This document shows positions 7,920-16,010 of a stretch of DNA of 64,000 nucleotides, piece by piece; within the stretch, counting starts at the first letter, position 1, and each line of letters opens with the position of its first letter. The position numbers and the translations under genes are program-made. Source of the DNA: Enterococcus haemoperoxidus ATCC BAA-382. Lineage in GTDB: Bacteria; Bacillota; Bacilli; Lactobacillales; Enterococcaceae. The notes under the pieces were generated by a model that was given only the letters and a program-made list of their open reading frames with translations, did no database searches and was not told the DNA's origin. The DNA lies in the NCBI RefSeq assembly GCF_000407165.1, contig NZ_KE136479.1, positions 507,464 to 571,463 on the forward strand, written 5' to 3'.

Positions 7920-9011
7920 ATGTTTTTGGGTTTAGAAGAGATGAAGTATTTTAAGCTTAGGTACACATTAGTGATAGGTGTCATTGTATTGGTCGCGTAT
8001 GTGGCTTTTATGCTTTCTGGTTTAGCCAATGGGCTTGCTCAAGGTGTGAGACAAGGTGTTGATCAGTGGGATGCAACGAGTATTATTTTATCTGAAGATG
8101 CGAATAAGAGTTTGAATGCTTCAAGTTTGGTTATGGATGATTTAAATCAGGTGGAAGCAGATAAAAAAGAACCACTTGGACAATACGCAGGTGCTTTAAA
8201 TAAAGTCGGTCAAAACAAAGATGTGGATAAGATCAATATTTCTCTTTTTGGTGTGACTGAAAATAGTTCAATCAAACCTAAATTAGTTGAAGGACGATAT
8301 TTTAAGAATTCGGGTGAAATCATCATTCCACAAAACTTGGTGGACAAAGGAATTATGCTAGGAGATAACGTAAAAATCGGAAAGCTAGATAAAGAGTTGA
8401 AAGTTGTTGGTATCACGAAACAAAACAGCTTTAGTATCGTACCATTGATTTATACATCGTTAAATCAATGGCAAGAGCTTAAATTTGGCAAAATCATTGA
8501 AGGAACTAAAGCCCCTATCAATGGAATTGTTGTCCGTTCTACTAAAACAAATGATATCAAGTTGCAAGATACAGACGATCATTTGGCAAAATATGAAATT
8601 AACGCATTTATCGAAAAATTACCTGGCTATAGTGAGCAAAACCTTACATTAAACGCGATGATCTATTTCCTATTTGTGATTACTGCAGCAATCATTGGAA
8701 TTTTTATCTACGTGATGACTTTACAAAAAACAAGTTTATTCGGCGTAATGAAAGCGCAGGGAATCTCTAATGGGTATATTATCAAATCGATCATAGCTCA
8801 GACGTTCATTTTAGGCGTGATCGGTGTCTTGATTGGTGTGGTCTTGACCTTGCTGACAAACATTGTTTTACCTTCTGCGATGCCGTTTGAATTAGATAGT
8901 ATGAATTTACTGGTTTATAGTATAGTGTTGATTATCGTTGCTGTACTAGGCGGTGTTTTCTCGATCCGCACAGTGACTCACGTTGATCCAATGAAAGCGA
9001 TAGGAGGGTAA
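7920..9011 (+). CDS. hrtB: ABC exporter permease, HrtB-like (heme efflux)
   Basis: The start is ATG 7920 behind GAGGTGG; an in-frame ATG at 7833 lies inside the operators and is rejected. The 363-residue MacB/FtsX-type permease has one N-terminal membrane helix (about 15-37), an extracellular domain of about 200 residues, and three C-terminal helices (about 245-268, 290-315 and 328-348). It should work with the following ATPase. HrtB proteins of Gram-positive bacteria extrude heme from the membrane. The assignment rests on the family, gene order and operator, so the substrate is inferred. Confidence 0.82.
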   Translation: MFLGLEEMKYFKLRYTLVIGVIVLVAYVAFMLSGLANGLAQGVRQGVDQWDATSIILSEDANKSLNASSLVMDDLNQVEADKKEPLGQYAGALNKVGQNKDVDKINISLFGVTENSSIKPKLVEGRYFKNSGEIIIPQNLVDKGIMLGDNVKIGKLDKELKVVGITKQNSFSIVPLIYTSLNQWQELKFGKIIEGTKAPINGIVVRSTKTNDIKLQDTDDHLAKYEINAFIEKLPGYSEQNLTLNAMIYFLFVITAAIIGIFIYVMTLQKTSLFGVMKAQGISNGYIIKSIIAQTFILGVIGVLIGVVLTLLTNIVLPSAMPFELDSMNLLVYSIVLIIVAVLGGVFSIRTVTHVDPMKAIGG

Positions 9012-9015
9012 GAAA

Positions 9016-9687
9016 ATGACTGATATTTTATTAATGGATGATATTCGTAAAGATTTTGGTAAAGGTCATGCAAAAGTTGAAGCATTAAAAGGAATTGATT
9101 TAAACGTTAAAGCTGGAGAATTTGTCAGTATCATTGGCCCATCAGGTTCTGGTAAAAGTACCTTTTTGACAATTGCAGGTGGCTTACAAACACCTACGTC
9201 TGGAACTATTATGATCAACGGCAAAGATTTTACCCATTTAAATGAAAAAAAACGCTCGCGATTACGTTTTGAGGAAATAGGGTTTATTTTACAAACGTCT
9301 AATCTAATCCCGTTTTTAACGGTAGAAAATCAATTTAAATTAGTCGACAAAATTGAAAAGAAAAAGACTGAAACAAAGCGAATCAATGATTTATTAACCT
9401 CTTTAGATATTGCTGATTTAATTCACAAATTTCCAAGAGACTTGTCGGGAGGAGAACGACAACGTGTGGCTATTGCTCGCGCATTGTTCAATGAACCAAG
9501 TTTGATTTTAGCAGATGAACCAACAGCGAGTCTAGATACGGAACATGCATATGAAGTTGTAAAAATTTTGGCAAAAGAAGCACATGAAAAACAAAAAGCA
9601 ACGATCATGGTCACTCATGACCCTAGAATGATCGAATGGAGCGACAATGTTTATCGTATTGAAGATGGTGAACTGACAAAAGAGTAG
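9016..9687 (+). CDS. hrtA: ABC exporter ATPase, HrtA-like (heme efflux)
   Basis: The 223-residue ATPase has Walker A GPSGSGKST (41-49), Q-loop FILQTSN, signature LSGGERQR (143-150) and Walker B LILADEP (163-169). This is the LolD/MacB-type class that pairs with FtsX-like permeases. It begins 4 bp after hrtB, with an AGGAGGG site, and is the last gene before a terminator. It supplies energy for export by HrtB. The heme substrate is inferred from the TetR regulator and operator upstream. Confidence 0.85.
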   Translation: MTDILLMDDIRKDFGKGHAKVEALKGIDLNVKAGEFVSIIGPSGSGKSTFLTIAGGLQTPTSGTIMINGKDFTHLNEKKRSRLRFEEIGFILQTSNLIPFLTVENQFKLVDKIEKKKTETKRINDLLTSLDIADLIHKFPRDLSGGERQRVAIARALFNEPSLILADEPTASLDTEHAYEVVKILAKEAHEKQKATIMVTHDPRMIEWSDNVYRIEDGELTKE

Positions 9688-9698
9688 TAAAACAGTAG

Positions 9699-9742
9699 AA
9701 AAGAAGGGAAATAAACAAAAAAAGTTTATTTCCCTTCTTTTT
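9699..9742 (+). terminator. Intrinsic terminator of hrtBA
   Basis: AAGAAGGGAAATAAAC pairs perfectly with GTTTATTTCCCTTCTT, followed by T's. Confidence 0.9.
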
Positions 9743-9866
9743 AAATTTAAGTGTTATAAAATTTGATTTTAGGTTATGATGATAGTGGAGAAAAGTAAGT
9801 GGTTGAATATACATGTAATTGGTATAATAAAACACAGAGTCAAATAACAGAAAGTGAGGCAGCACA

Positions 9867-10157
9867 ATGGATAATCGAGTAGAAGTAATGACATTTTCAC
9901 AATTAAAAAAACTTGTGGAAGAATTGGAAGCCAATAGCGCGATTAATGATAATACCAAAGTATTTATCGATACTGGTTGGGATAGTGTTCAAGAAGTTGA
10001 GCCAAATGCTTTTCATGTAGAAGACGTTGTGGAATTCAAAGTACAAGATGAGTTGACAAAAGAATTCTATGTTGGCTATACGTTGGTAGAAAAGGCAGAA
10101 CGAATGCAAGCAGAAGGTCAAGCTGAAGTAGCTGTCATTATTAGAAATTTATATTAG
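9867..10157 (+). CDS. Conserved-looking small cytoplasmic protein, unknown function
   Basis: The 96-residue acidic product begins at an ATG preceded by AGTGAGG, and a TATAAT-like box lies about 40 bp upstream. It has no membrane segment or signal peptide. The sequence reads like a compact alpha/beta protein (MTFSQLKKLVEELE, then TKVFIDTGWDSVQEV, then a charged helix). I do not recognise a named family. It is transcribed alone. The single promoter, good ribosome site and normal codon use make a real gene likely. Confidence 0.7.
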   Translation: MDNRVEVMTFSQLKKLVEELEANSAINDNTKVFIDTGWDSVQEVEPNAFHVEDVVEFKVQDELTKEFYVGYTLVEKAERMQAEGQAEVAVIIRNLY

Positions 10158-10222
10158 AATTTTCGTGATTTTTAGTATATTTCGTTTCAAGCAAAATTTT
10201 TTCCTTTTTAAGGGATACACAC

Positions 10223-10274
10223 TATTTCCCATTTACTATCATTTATTTCGGTAAGTGTTAAAATATGGGAAATA
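10223..10274. promoter_or_regulatory. Separated 10-bp inverted repeat before the TPR gene
   Basis: TATTTCCCAT (10223-10232) is the exact reverse complement of ATGGGAAATA (10265-10274). The 32-bp interval contains a possible -10 (TTAAAAT). The repeat could be two operator halves looping the promoter, or a leader hairpin just before the ribosome site. Confidence 0.45.
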
Positions 10275-10298
10275 ATCATTAGGAAGGTGGCGTTTCTT

Positions 10299-11267
10299 TT
10301 GACGAATCAAATTCCATTTCCAAAAAACTATGAACGGTTTATTGAGCTGGGACAAGAAGCAGTAAAACAAGATAATTTGATTGAAGCAGTTGATTATTAT
10401 GAACAAGCTTACGCAATACGACAGGACTTTCCGTTGAATTTAGTGTTGGTAAACATGTATTTAGAAATAGGTGAAAACGAGCAAGCTTTATCGTTAGCTT
10501 CAGAAATGAAAGAAAAATATTTTGCTTATTTAGATTATTTGGAGATTTATATCCAAATTTTGATTCAAAATAATATGTTTATCCAAGCACATAGCATTAT
10601 TAATGAACGAATTTTAATGGAACAAAGCGGAGAAATGAGAAAATTGATTTCTTTAAAAAAGAAAATTCGTCATGTTGAATTGATGTATCAGCAATTTGAA
10701 GTTGGCAAAATCAAAGAATTAAAAGAAGAATTGAATCATTTGAACAGGCATAATTACTATGAACAATTAGCAATAGTAAAAAAAGCTGGACAGTTGCCGC
10801 ATGATGAATTTATTGTGATCGGGAAAAAAATCTTGTTAGATGAGCAAGTACATAATTTAGTTCGATCGTGGATACTGGAAGAACTTGTAAGCCTACACGT
10901 AAAAGAAGAAGTTGAATTTTTATGGAGGGATAACAAAAAATATACAGTTATTCCAGCAGCTGTAGGTGGACCGCTGGATTGTGCAGCCTATCAAAGAATT
11001 CTTCTTTTTTTAGAAAAAGAACTAATCAATGATAATCCAATTTTATTGGTGGATATCATGGAAGAAATACGGCTGCATTTTGCACTACTTTATCCGTTAG
11101 CAGATAAAATCATTGAGGACCCGAGGCTATGGGCTATAAGTTATATCATCTCGTATAATCATTCTATTGCCCAGAAATATCAAGTTGATAAAGACGGATC
11201 AGAAATCGAAAAAATTCAGATGATTCAAAGCAAGATTCGTTTTGAACTTGAAACGATGGTTTTGTAA
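10299..11267 (+). CDS. Tetratricopeptide-repeat protein
   Basis: The best start is TTG at 10299, 8 bases after AGGAAGGTGG; a GTG at 10287 lies inside that site. The 322-residue product begins with a TPR-like pair of helices (FIELGQEAVKQDNLIEAVDY, then YEQAYAIRQDFP, and LVNMYLEIGENEQALSLASE). The later part is helical and less regular. It has no signal peptide or membrane segment. TPR proteins are protein-binding scaffolds; a specific partner cannot be read from the sequence. It stands alone between its own promoter region and a terminator. Confidence 0.8.
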   Translation: MTNQIPFPKNYERFIELGQEAVKQDNLIEAVDYYEQAYAIRQDFPLNLVLVNMYLEIGENEQALSLASEMKEKYFAYLDYLEIYIQILIQNNMFIQAHSIINERILMEQSGEMRKLISLKKKIRHVELMYQQFEVGKIKELKEELNHLNRHNYYEQLAIVKKAGQLPHDEFIVIGKKILLDEQVHNLVRSWILEELVSLHVKEEVEFLWRDNKKYTVIPAAVGGPLDCAAYQRILLFLEKELINDNPILLVDIMEEIRLHFALLYPLADKIIEDPRLWAISYIISYNHSIAQKYQVDKDGSEIEKIQMIQSKIRFELETMVL

Positions 11268-11276
11268 AGATAAAAA

Positions 11277-11318
11277 GAAAAGAGTAAAGGGCGACTTCAA
11301 GCCTATTTACTCTTTTTT
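11277..11318 (+). terminator. Intrinsic terminator after the TPR gene
   Basis: AAAAGAGTAAA pairs with TTTACTCTTTT, followed by further T's. Confidence 0.85.
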
Positions 11319-11339
11319 AGATAGAAATCAGCTGCCTAT

Positions 11340-11546
11340 TTATTTTCTAGAGCTATAACTAATAAATAATAGCAGTAAAAATGAGAGCAGAAAATATAAA
11401 ATTATACCACCTTGAATAAAGGTGATGATTAAAAATAAGAGCTGATAATCAATAGCTGTAAATTGATTAAAATAACGGTTCAAAATAAATTCTGTGAGTG
11501 CTAAAAGAAGTGAAATAACTAATAGCCTTGTATGATGCTGACTCAA
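11340..11546 (-). CDS. Possible small membrane protein
   Basis: The 68-residue frame starts at TTG with TAGGTAG-type purines upstream but no ideal ribosome site. It contains two strongly hydrophobic segments (about 8-24 and 35-62) and a basic end. The convergent terminator of the TPR gene lies just downstream. No family is recognised. AT-rich noncoding DNA can give hydrophobic frames by chance, so this is a weak call. Confidence 0.4.
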   Translation of the reverse strand: MSQHHTRLLVISLLLALTEFILNRYFNQFTAIDYQLLFLIITFIQGGIILYFLLSFLLLLFISYSSRK

Positions 11547-11825
11547 TCCTATTCACTACCTAACTATGATATTTATCAAAGAACCATAATAACACAAAAA
11601 AATAGTCTTTTTTTATCAGATTTTAAATGGATTCAATAGATAAATGAGAGAATATAAAAAAATGTCCATAATTTGAATCTTATTGTTAAGTAGAGATTGT
11701 GACAAATAAAAAAACACTATTCACTTGTAGTGTTCAGGGGGATGTTATCTTGTTTATAGCGACATCTGATTTTAAATTATGCTATAATTCTACATGTAGC
11801 AGTAAATCAATGGTTCAAAAAATGA

Positions 11826-11897
11826 CGCGCCCTGAGGGAATCGAACCCCCGTCTCAAGAACCGGAATCTTACGTGATATCCACTACACTAAGGGCGC
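11826..11897 (-). tRNA. tRNA-Arg(CCG)
   Basis: Read on the minus strand, acceptor GCGCCCT pairs with AGGGCGC plus discriminator G. The anticodon arm is TAAGA-TTCCGGT-TCTTG with CCG at the anticodon and T33, and the T arm is GGGGTTCGATTCCC type. CCA is not encoded. Confidence 0.93.
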
Positions 11898-11904
11898 AAG
11901 CACG

Positions 11905-11939
11905 TTTACTAGTTTAGCTGATATTTTGATAAATTACAA
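11905..11939. promoter_or_regulatory. Overlapping divergent promoters, tRNA-Arg and rpoN
   Basis: On the minus strand TTGTAA (11939-11934) and TAAACT (11916-11911) are 17 bp apart and would start the tRNA. On the plus strand TTTACT (11905-11910) and GATAAA (11928-11933) are also 17 bp apart and would start rpoN with a very short leader. The two promoters occupy the same DNA. Confidence 0.55.
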
Positions 11940-11956
11940 GGGGGAGGACAAAAATA

Positions 11957-13282
11957 ATGAAATTTGAGCAACATCAATCACAACAACAAAAACAAGTCCA
12001 AAAACTTGCAATGACCCAACAATTACAACAATCGATTCAGATTTTACAATACAATTCAGAAGAACTTTATGCCTACATAGAAGCCAAGTCGCTAGAAAAT
12101 CCTTTGATCGACATTCAAACCGAGACAAATTATGGAGATTTCCCCAGCTCTAACAGCCGAACTTATACTAATGAAGAAAACAATTACTTAAATCAAATTC
12201 CTGATAACCACATGTCGCTTTTTGAATATTTGATTGATCAAATCCATTTAAATTATCGGGATACCTATCTACGAACACTGGTTTTATTTTTAGTTGAATA
12301 TATTGATTTAAATGGCTATTTGATGATTGATCTAGAGGAAGCGTCTCTAAAAACAGGAGCCAAAGCAATCGAAATGTTGGATGCTTTGACATTGATTCAG
12401 CAATTAGATCCAGCAGGAGTTGGTGCAAGCGATTTACGAGAATGTTTGTTACTGCAGGTAGAACGTGATGATACAGCGCCAGACCTAGCCTATATTGTAA
12501 TTGAAGAAGAGTTTGATCATTTGGCTAATCGTAAGTGGGGTTTGATCGCTAAAAAATTTGATGTAGAGCTGTCAGAGATTCAAACGATTTTTGATTACAT
12601 TCAGACCTTGACCCCAGCCCCTGGAAGTATGTTTGAATCAACTTCTGGCTTATATATACGCCCAGATTTAACATTACGAATCAAGGAGAATCAATTAAAG
12701 GTTCTTTCCAATAAAACAGGTACGCCAACAATCCAGTTCCAACAAGCTTATTTTGAACGAATGGAAGCAACAGATGATAAAGAAGTTCAAGAGTACATCA
12801 AGGAAAAGAAAAACGAATTTGAATGGTTAGAAAAAACGATCATTCAACGTGGTGATACTATTTTAAAAGTGGGCACAGAAATTGTCCAACGCCAACAGCA
12901 ATTCTTTTTTAAAGAAGATCGTCCGCTAAAACCGATGACCTTAAAAGAAATTGCAGAATCATTGAAAATTCATGAATCAACCGTTAGCCGAGCAGTCAAT
13001 GGCAAATATTTAGAAACAGAATTTGGTGTTTTTGAACTTCGCTCATTTTTTTCGCATGGCTTATCAAATGAAACCACAGGAGAAGAAACCTCAACAAGCA
13101 GCATCAAAAAACAATTGCAAGCTTTAGTTGATAATGAAAATAAAGCAAAACCACTTTCAGATCAGAAATTGGTAGATTTGTTGAAAAAACAAGAAATCGA
13201 AATTTCTCGTCGTACTGTAACCAAGTATCGGGAGGCTTTGGGAATCCCAGCTTCATCTAAACGAAAACGATATGATGATTAA
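11957..13282 (+). CDS. rpoN: RNA polymerase sigma-54 factor
   Basis: The 441-residue protein has the Gln-rich N-terminal activator-contact region (QKLAMTQQLQQSIQILQYNSEELYAYI in part), the core-binding middle, and a helix-turn-helix (LKEIAESLKIHESTVSRAVNGKY). The C-terminal RpoN box reads SRRTVTKYRE (about 417-426) instead of the usual ARRTVAKYRE. It directs transcription from -24/-12 promoters with bacterial enhancer-binding proteins; in enterococci these mostly control sugar phosphotransferase systems. A GGGGGAGG site precedes the ATG. It is a single-gene unit closed by a terminator. Confidence 0.96.
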   Translation: MKFEQHQSQQQKQVQKLAMTQQLQQSIQILQYNSEELYAYIEAKSLENPLIDIQTETNYGDFPSSNSRTYTNEENNYLNQIPDNHMSLFEYLIDQIHLNYRDTYLRTLVLFLVEYIDLNGYLMIDLEEASLKTGAKAIEMLDALTLIQQLDPAGVGASDLRECLLLQVERDDTAPDLAYIVIEEEFDHLANRKWGLIAKKFDVELSEIQTIFDYIQTLTPAPGSMFESTSGLYIRPDLTLRIKENQLKVLSNKTGTPTIQFQQAYFERMEATDDKEVQEYIKEKKNEFEWLEKTIIQRGDTILKVGTEIVQRQQQFFFKEDRPLKPMTLKEIAESLKIHESTVSRAVNGKYLETEFGVFELRSFFSHGLSNETTGEETSTSSIKKQLQALVDNENKAKPLSDQKLVDLLKKQEIEISRRTVTKYREALGIPASSKRKRYDD

Positions 13283-13331
13283 AAAAAGCATCTAACTTTT
13301 GAGGATAGCTCAAAGAGTTAGGCGCTTTTCT
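13281..13331. terminator. Terminator between rpoN and acetyltransferase gene
   Basis: AAAAGC, CTAACT and TGAG pair with CTCA, AGTTAG and GCTTTT, with A's and T's on the two flanks, so it can work in both directions. Confidence 0.8.
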
Positions 13332-13342
13332 TTTATCATAGA

Positions 13343-13837
13343 TTAAGGTTGCCAAACCAAATGTTCAGAAGGTAATCCATCTTCGACTCCTTGCCAAACA
13401 GAAACGAAATGATATTTTTCTAAAAGATGCTTTGATGCACCATTTTTTGGATCGATAATGGCATAAATCGTAGCAGCAGACAATGTTTTCGATTGTTCTA
13501 TAAAGTCCAATAATATCGCAATTATTTGTGTGGCATAACCTTTGCCCCAGTGTTCTGGCAACAACATATAACCGATTTCTATTTTATTTTCCTCATCCCA
13601 AGACAATTTACCAAAACCAATATAGGTTTCTTGATCAAAAATTTTGTAGTAACCAGTCTGGTCATTATGCGCTTTATTATAAGCTAAAATCTTTTTGAAA
13701 TTTTCAATGGCTTCATTTTCAGGTTCTGCTTTTTCAGTGATATAACGCATGACACGAATATCTTTTGTGAGAAGGGAGTAAAGTTGTTGATCGTTTTCTT
13801 GATAGAAATCGAATGTTAAATCTTTATGAATGGTCAT
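13343..13837 (-). CDS. GNAT-family N-acetyltransferase (RimJ-like)
   Basis: The ATG at 13837 has AGGTG eight bases upstream and is preferred over a GTG at 13846. The 164-residue product has the acetyl-CoA binding features of GNAT enzymes: IEIGYMLLPEHWGKGYATQI, with the R/Q-x-x-G-x-A-like GKGYAT loop, then a later ASKHLLEKYHF helix-strand. It resembles RimJ/RimL-type protein or small-molecule acetyltransferases. The substrate is unknown. It is a single-gene unit convergent with rpoN. Confidence 0.88.
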   Translation of the reverse strand: MTIHKDLTFDFYQENDQQLYSLLTKDIRVMRYITEKAEPENEAIENFKKILAYNKAHNDQTGYYKIFDQETYIGFGKLSWDEENKIEIGYMLLPEHWGKGYATQIIAILLDFIEQSKTLSAATIYAIIDPKNGASKHLLEKYHFVSVWQGVEDGLPSEHLVWQP

Positions 13838-13922
13838 TCTTTTCACCTATTTTCTTTGGATTTTTATCTAATCAATATAATAAAAAAACTATATCCAATA
13901 ATATTGGGTACAGTTTTCAGTA

Positions 13923-13995
13923 AGCCACCTGACGGATTCGAACCGTCGACCCCCACCTTACCATGGTGGTGCTCTACCAGCTGAGCTAAGGCGGC
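13923..13995 (-). tRNA. tRNA-Thr(GGT)
   Basis: On the minus strand acceptor GCCGCCT pairs with AGGTGGC (one G-U). The D arm is GCTCAGCTGGTAGAGC, the anticodon arm is CCACC-ATGGTAA-GGTGG with GGT as anticodon, and the T loop is GTTCGAATC. CCA is not encoded. Confidence 0.95.
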
Positions 13996-14016
13996 AATAT
14001 TAGTAATACAGATAAC

Positions 14017-14045
14017 AGATTACCGTAGATAGTAAGGTTTGTCAA
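14017..14045 (-). promoter_or_regulatory. Promoter of tRNA-Thr
   Basis: On the minus strand TTGACA (14045-14040) and TAATCT (14022-14017) are 17 bp apart, about 20 bp upstream of the tRNA. Confidence 0.8.
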
Positions 14046-14135
14046 TCAATTTCCACATCCAATAGCTGATCAAGATTTTTTCCAAAATTTGTTATATAAC
14101 GAAAGCACAATTTGAGTCTATATTTAATTATCTTA

Positions 14136-14163
14136 TTGACACAATTAAGCCCCTATTGATAAA
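14136..14163 (+). promoter_or_regulatory. Promoter of the zinc-ribbon gene
   Basis: TTGACA (14136-14141) is followed after 16 bp by GATAAA (14158-14163). Confidence 0.6.
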
Positions 14164-14188
14164 CTGAAACAAAGGGGAGAAAATAAAT

Positions 14189-14449
14189 ATGTTTATTGTT
14201 TGGGGTAGCAAAGGATTTGAAAAAGATTTAGGGGATACAGTGATTCAATGTGACTGTAGTCATTGTAACAACGAAGTAATCATGCAGGGAAAACAAATTG
14301 GACGAAAATTTACGTTATTTTGGATCCCAATTTTTAACACATCATCAAGTCATTACTTACTATGTCCAATTTGTGGATATGGAAAAGAAATGTCTAAAGA
14401 TGTCTTGGAGCAGTACCTAGTTAGTCCTAGAGAAACAATTACTGAGTAA
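14189..14449 (+). CDS. Small zinc-ribbon protein
   Basis: The 86-residue product starts behind AAAGGGGAG. It carries two Cys pairs, CDCSHC near residue 21-26 and CPIC near 59-62, arranged as a zinc ribbon, with a hydrophobic-aromatic strand between them (FTLFWIPIFNTSSSHYLLC). This layout is common in short zinc-ribbon-15-type proteins of Lactobacillales. Its function is unknown. It has its own promoter and lies just upstream of the methionine T-box operon, which has a separate promoter. Confidence 0.82.
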   Translation: MFIVWGSKGFEKDLGDTVIQCDCSHCNNEVIMQGKQIGRKFTLFWIPIFNTSSSHYLLCPICGYGKEMSKDVLEQYLVSPRETITE

Positions 14450-14464
14450 ATAATAAAAAAAGAT

Positions 14465-14493
14465 TTGACATGTAATTTATTTTCCAGTAGAAT
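14465..14493 (+). promoter_or_regulatory. Promoter of the methionine uptake operon
   Basis: TTGACA (14465-14470) and TAGAAT (14488-14493) are 17 bp apart. The start would be near 14500, giving a leader of about 660 nt that holds two T-boxes. Confidence 0.8.
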
Positions 14494-14499
14494 ACAACG

Positions 14500-14777
14500 T
14501 AACAACAAATGAATAACAGTCCGTTGAAGAGAAGAGTAAATTTGGACGTGCTTTTGTAGAGAGTCTCGGTTGGTGAAAAGAGATAAGCGCATAAGAGTTG
14601 AAGATGGTCTCAGGAGGATAAGCTGTTGATATGTAAGCAGCTTCGGGAAAGCATCCGTTATCAAAGCGACAAGTTATAAGACTTGGTCTAAGAAAAGTAA
14701 TCATGATTACTTTAAAACAAAGGTGGTACCGCGATTATTCGCCCTTTACTAGCAGCAGCTGGTAGAGGGCTATTTTT
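14500..14777 (+). ncRNA. T-box riboswitch 1, methionine specifier
   Basis: An AGAGAGTCTCGG stem I start and GGTTGGTGAAA distal motif are followed by the specifier context GAAG-ATG-G, with ATG at 14604-14606. The T-box AGGTGGTACCGCG lies at 14721-14733. A terminator (GCCCTTTACTAG against CTGGTAGAGGGC, 14741-14770) and T-run close it. Uncharged tRNA-Met should favour antitermination. Confidence 0.9.
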
Positions 14778-14845
14778 ATGTTCATCAAGATTAAAAGTAT
14801 AAGATTAACGGAGAAAATATTGATTCTTCAAACAACTAAATAATT

Positions 14846-15128
14846 AAAGCAATGAGATGGAAAGTACAGATAAGACGATATCTAACAGAGAGCTTGGGTA
14901 GCTGAAAACAAGCGGTAAACGAAATCTGGAAAATGGCCATTGAGCAGCGCTTCGAGTGAGAAATTCATAAGACAGCGACGGATGCACCCGTTAATGTGCT
15001 AGAGTATAATCGATCATTGATCGACGTACTTGATGAGGATATCTATGTGAGTGGATATCAAATAGAGGTGGTAGCACGCAAAAGCGTCCTCAAATGTATA
15101 ATTTTATACATTTGAGGACGCTTTTTTC
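14846..15128 (+). ncRNA. T-box riboswitch 2, methionine specifier
   Basis: A second complete T-box follows on the same transcript: AGAGAGCTTGGG start, specifier context GAAA-ATG-G with ATG at 14933-14935, and T-box AGAGGTGGTAGCACGC at 15064-15079, which departs from the usual GGTACCGCG. A strong terminator runs 15084-15121 (GCGTCCTCAAATGTATA against its complement) with a T-run. The 5' boundary is approximate. Confidence 0.88.
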
Positions 15129-15161
15129 TTTTTATAAATAATAATAATGGAGGAACGATGC

Positions 15162-16010
15162 ATGAGGAAAAAGTTTTTGAATATAGTGTTGATTTTGACG
15201 GGACTAGTCGCAATTACGGCATGCGGTCATGATGGAAATTCTGCTGTAAACAAAGAAAAAGAAGCAAAAATCATTCGAGTTGGGACTTCACCCGGTCCGT
15301 ATAGCGAATTATTTTTAGAAGCAGTCAAACCCATCTTAGAAAAGGAGGGTTATCGGATAGAGCAAACCGAATTTACAGAACTAATCCAAGCAGATGTAGC
15401 CTTAACAGAGGGAGCAATTGATGTAAATGTTGACCAACATACTGCTTATCTGAATAACTTCAATGAGAACAAAGGAACTCATTTGGTTGGAATTACAGCG
15501 ATTCCCACTGTTCCAGCAGGGGTGTTTCCGGGGAAAAGGGATACGTTAGATGAAGTAGAAGAAGGCGATAAAATAGGTATTCCTGATGATGCGTCAAATA
15601 CTGCACGAGCCTTCAATCTTTTGCAAAAAGCAGGTTGGATCAAATTGAGAACAGGAATTGATCCAGTCAAGGCAACGAAAGAAGATATTGTTAATAATCC
15701 TAAGAATCTAGAACTGATTCAAATGTCATCGGCTCAAATTCCTAGAAGTTTAGCAGATCTAGATTTTGCGGTGATTCCAGGAAGCATTGTCTATAGTGCC
15801 AAGCTTGATCCAAAAGACAGTCTACTTTCAGAAGATGTGTTAAAAGACTATGAGTTAGTCGCAACGGTCGATGAAAAAAATTCAGAGAGCGTTTGGGCAC
15901 AAGCTGTGGTGAAAGCCTATCATTCAGACGAGTTCAAAAAATACTTGAACGAACATAACCAAGGAAATTATTGGTTTATACCGAAAGAATTACAGGAGGA
16001 ACAAAAATGA
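15162..16010 (+). CDS. metQ: Methionine ABC transporter substrate-binding lipoprotein 1
   Basis: The start is ATG 15162, eight bases after GGAGG; an ATG at 15147 overlaps that site. The 282-residue NlpA/MetQ-family protein has a lipoprotein signal with lipobox Ile-Thr-Ala-Cys. Typical family stretches follow ([20 protein letters not shown], then [15 protein letters not shown] and [18 protein letters not shown]). It would capture methionine or a related compound outside the membrane for MetNI. Its stop overlaps the metN start (ATGA). Two methionine T-boxes upstream support the substrate. Confidence 0.92.
   Translation: MRKKFLNIVLILTGLVAITACGHDGNSAVNKEKEAKIIRVGTSPGPYSELFLEAVKPILEKEGYRIEQTEFTELIQADVALTEGAIDVNVDQHTAYLNNFNENKGTHLVGITAIPTVPAGVFPGKRDTLDEVEEGDKIGIPDDASNTARAFNLLQKAGWIKLRTGIDPVKATKEDIVNNPKNLELIQMSSAQIPRSLADLDFAVIPGSIVYSAKLDPKDSLLSEDVLKDYELVATVDEKNSESVWAQAVVKAYHSDEFKKYLNEHNQGNYWFIPKELQEEQK

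Noticed and set aside
9623-9958. 111-codon minus-strand frame downstream of hrtA
   Set aside because: It spans a perfect terminator and the start of the next plus-strand gene.
11699-11917. 72-codon open frame crossing the tRNA-Arg gene
   Set aside because: It is antisense to a well-formed tRNA; the C-terminal part is just the tRNA complement.
14353-14704. Minus-strand open frames across the first T-box
   Set aside because: They cross a conserved RNA leader and the zinc-ribbon gene; no start signals.
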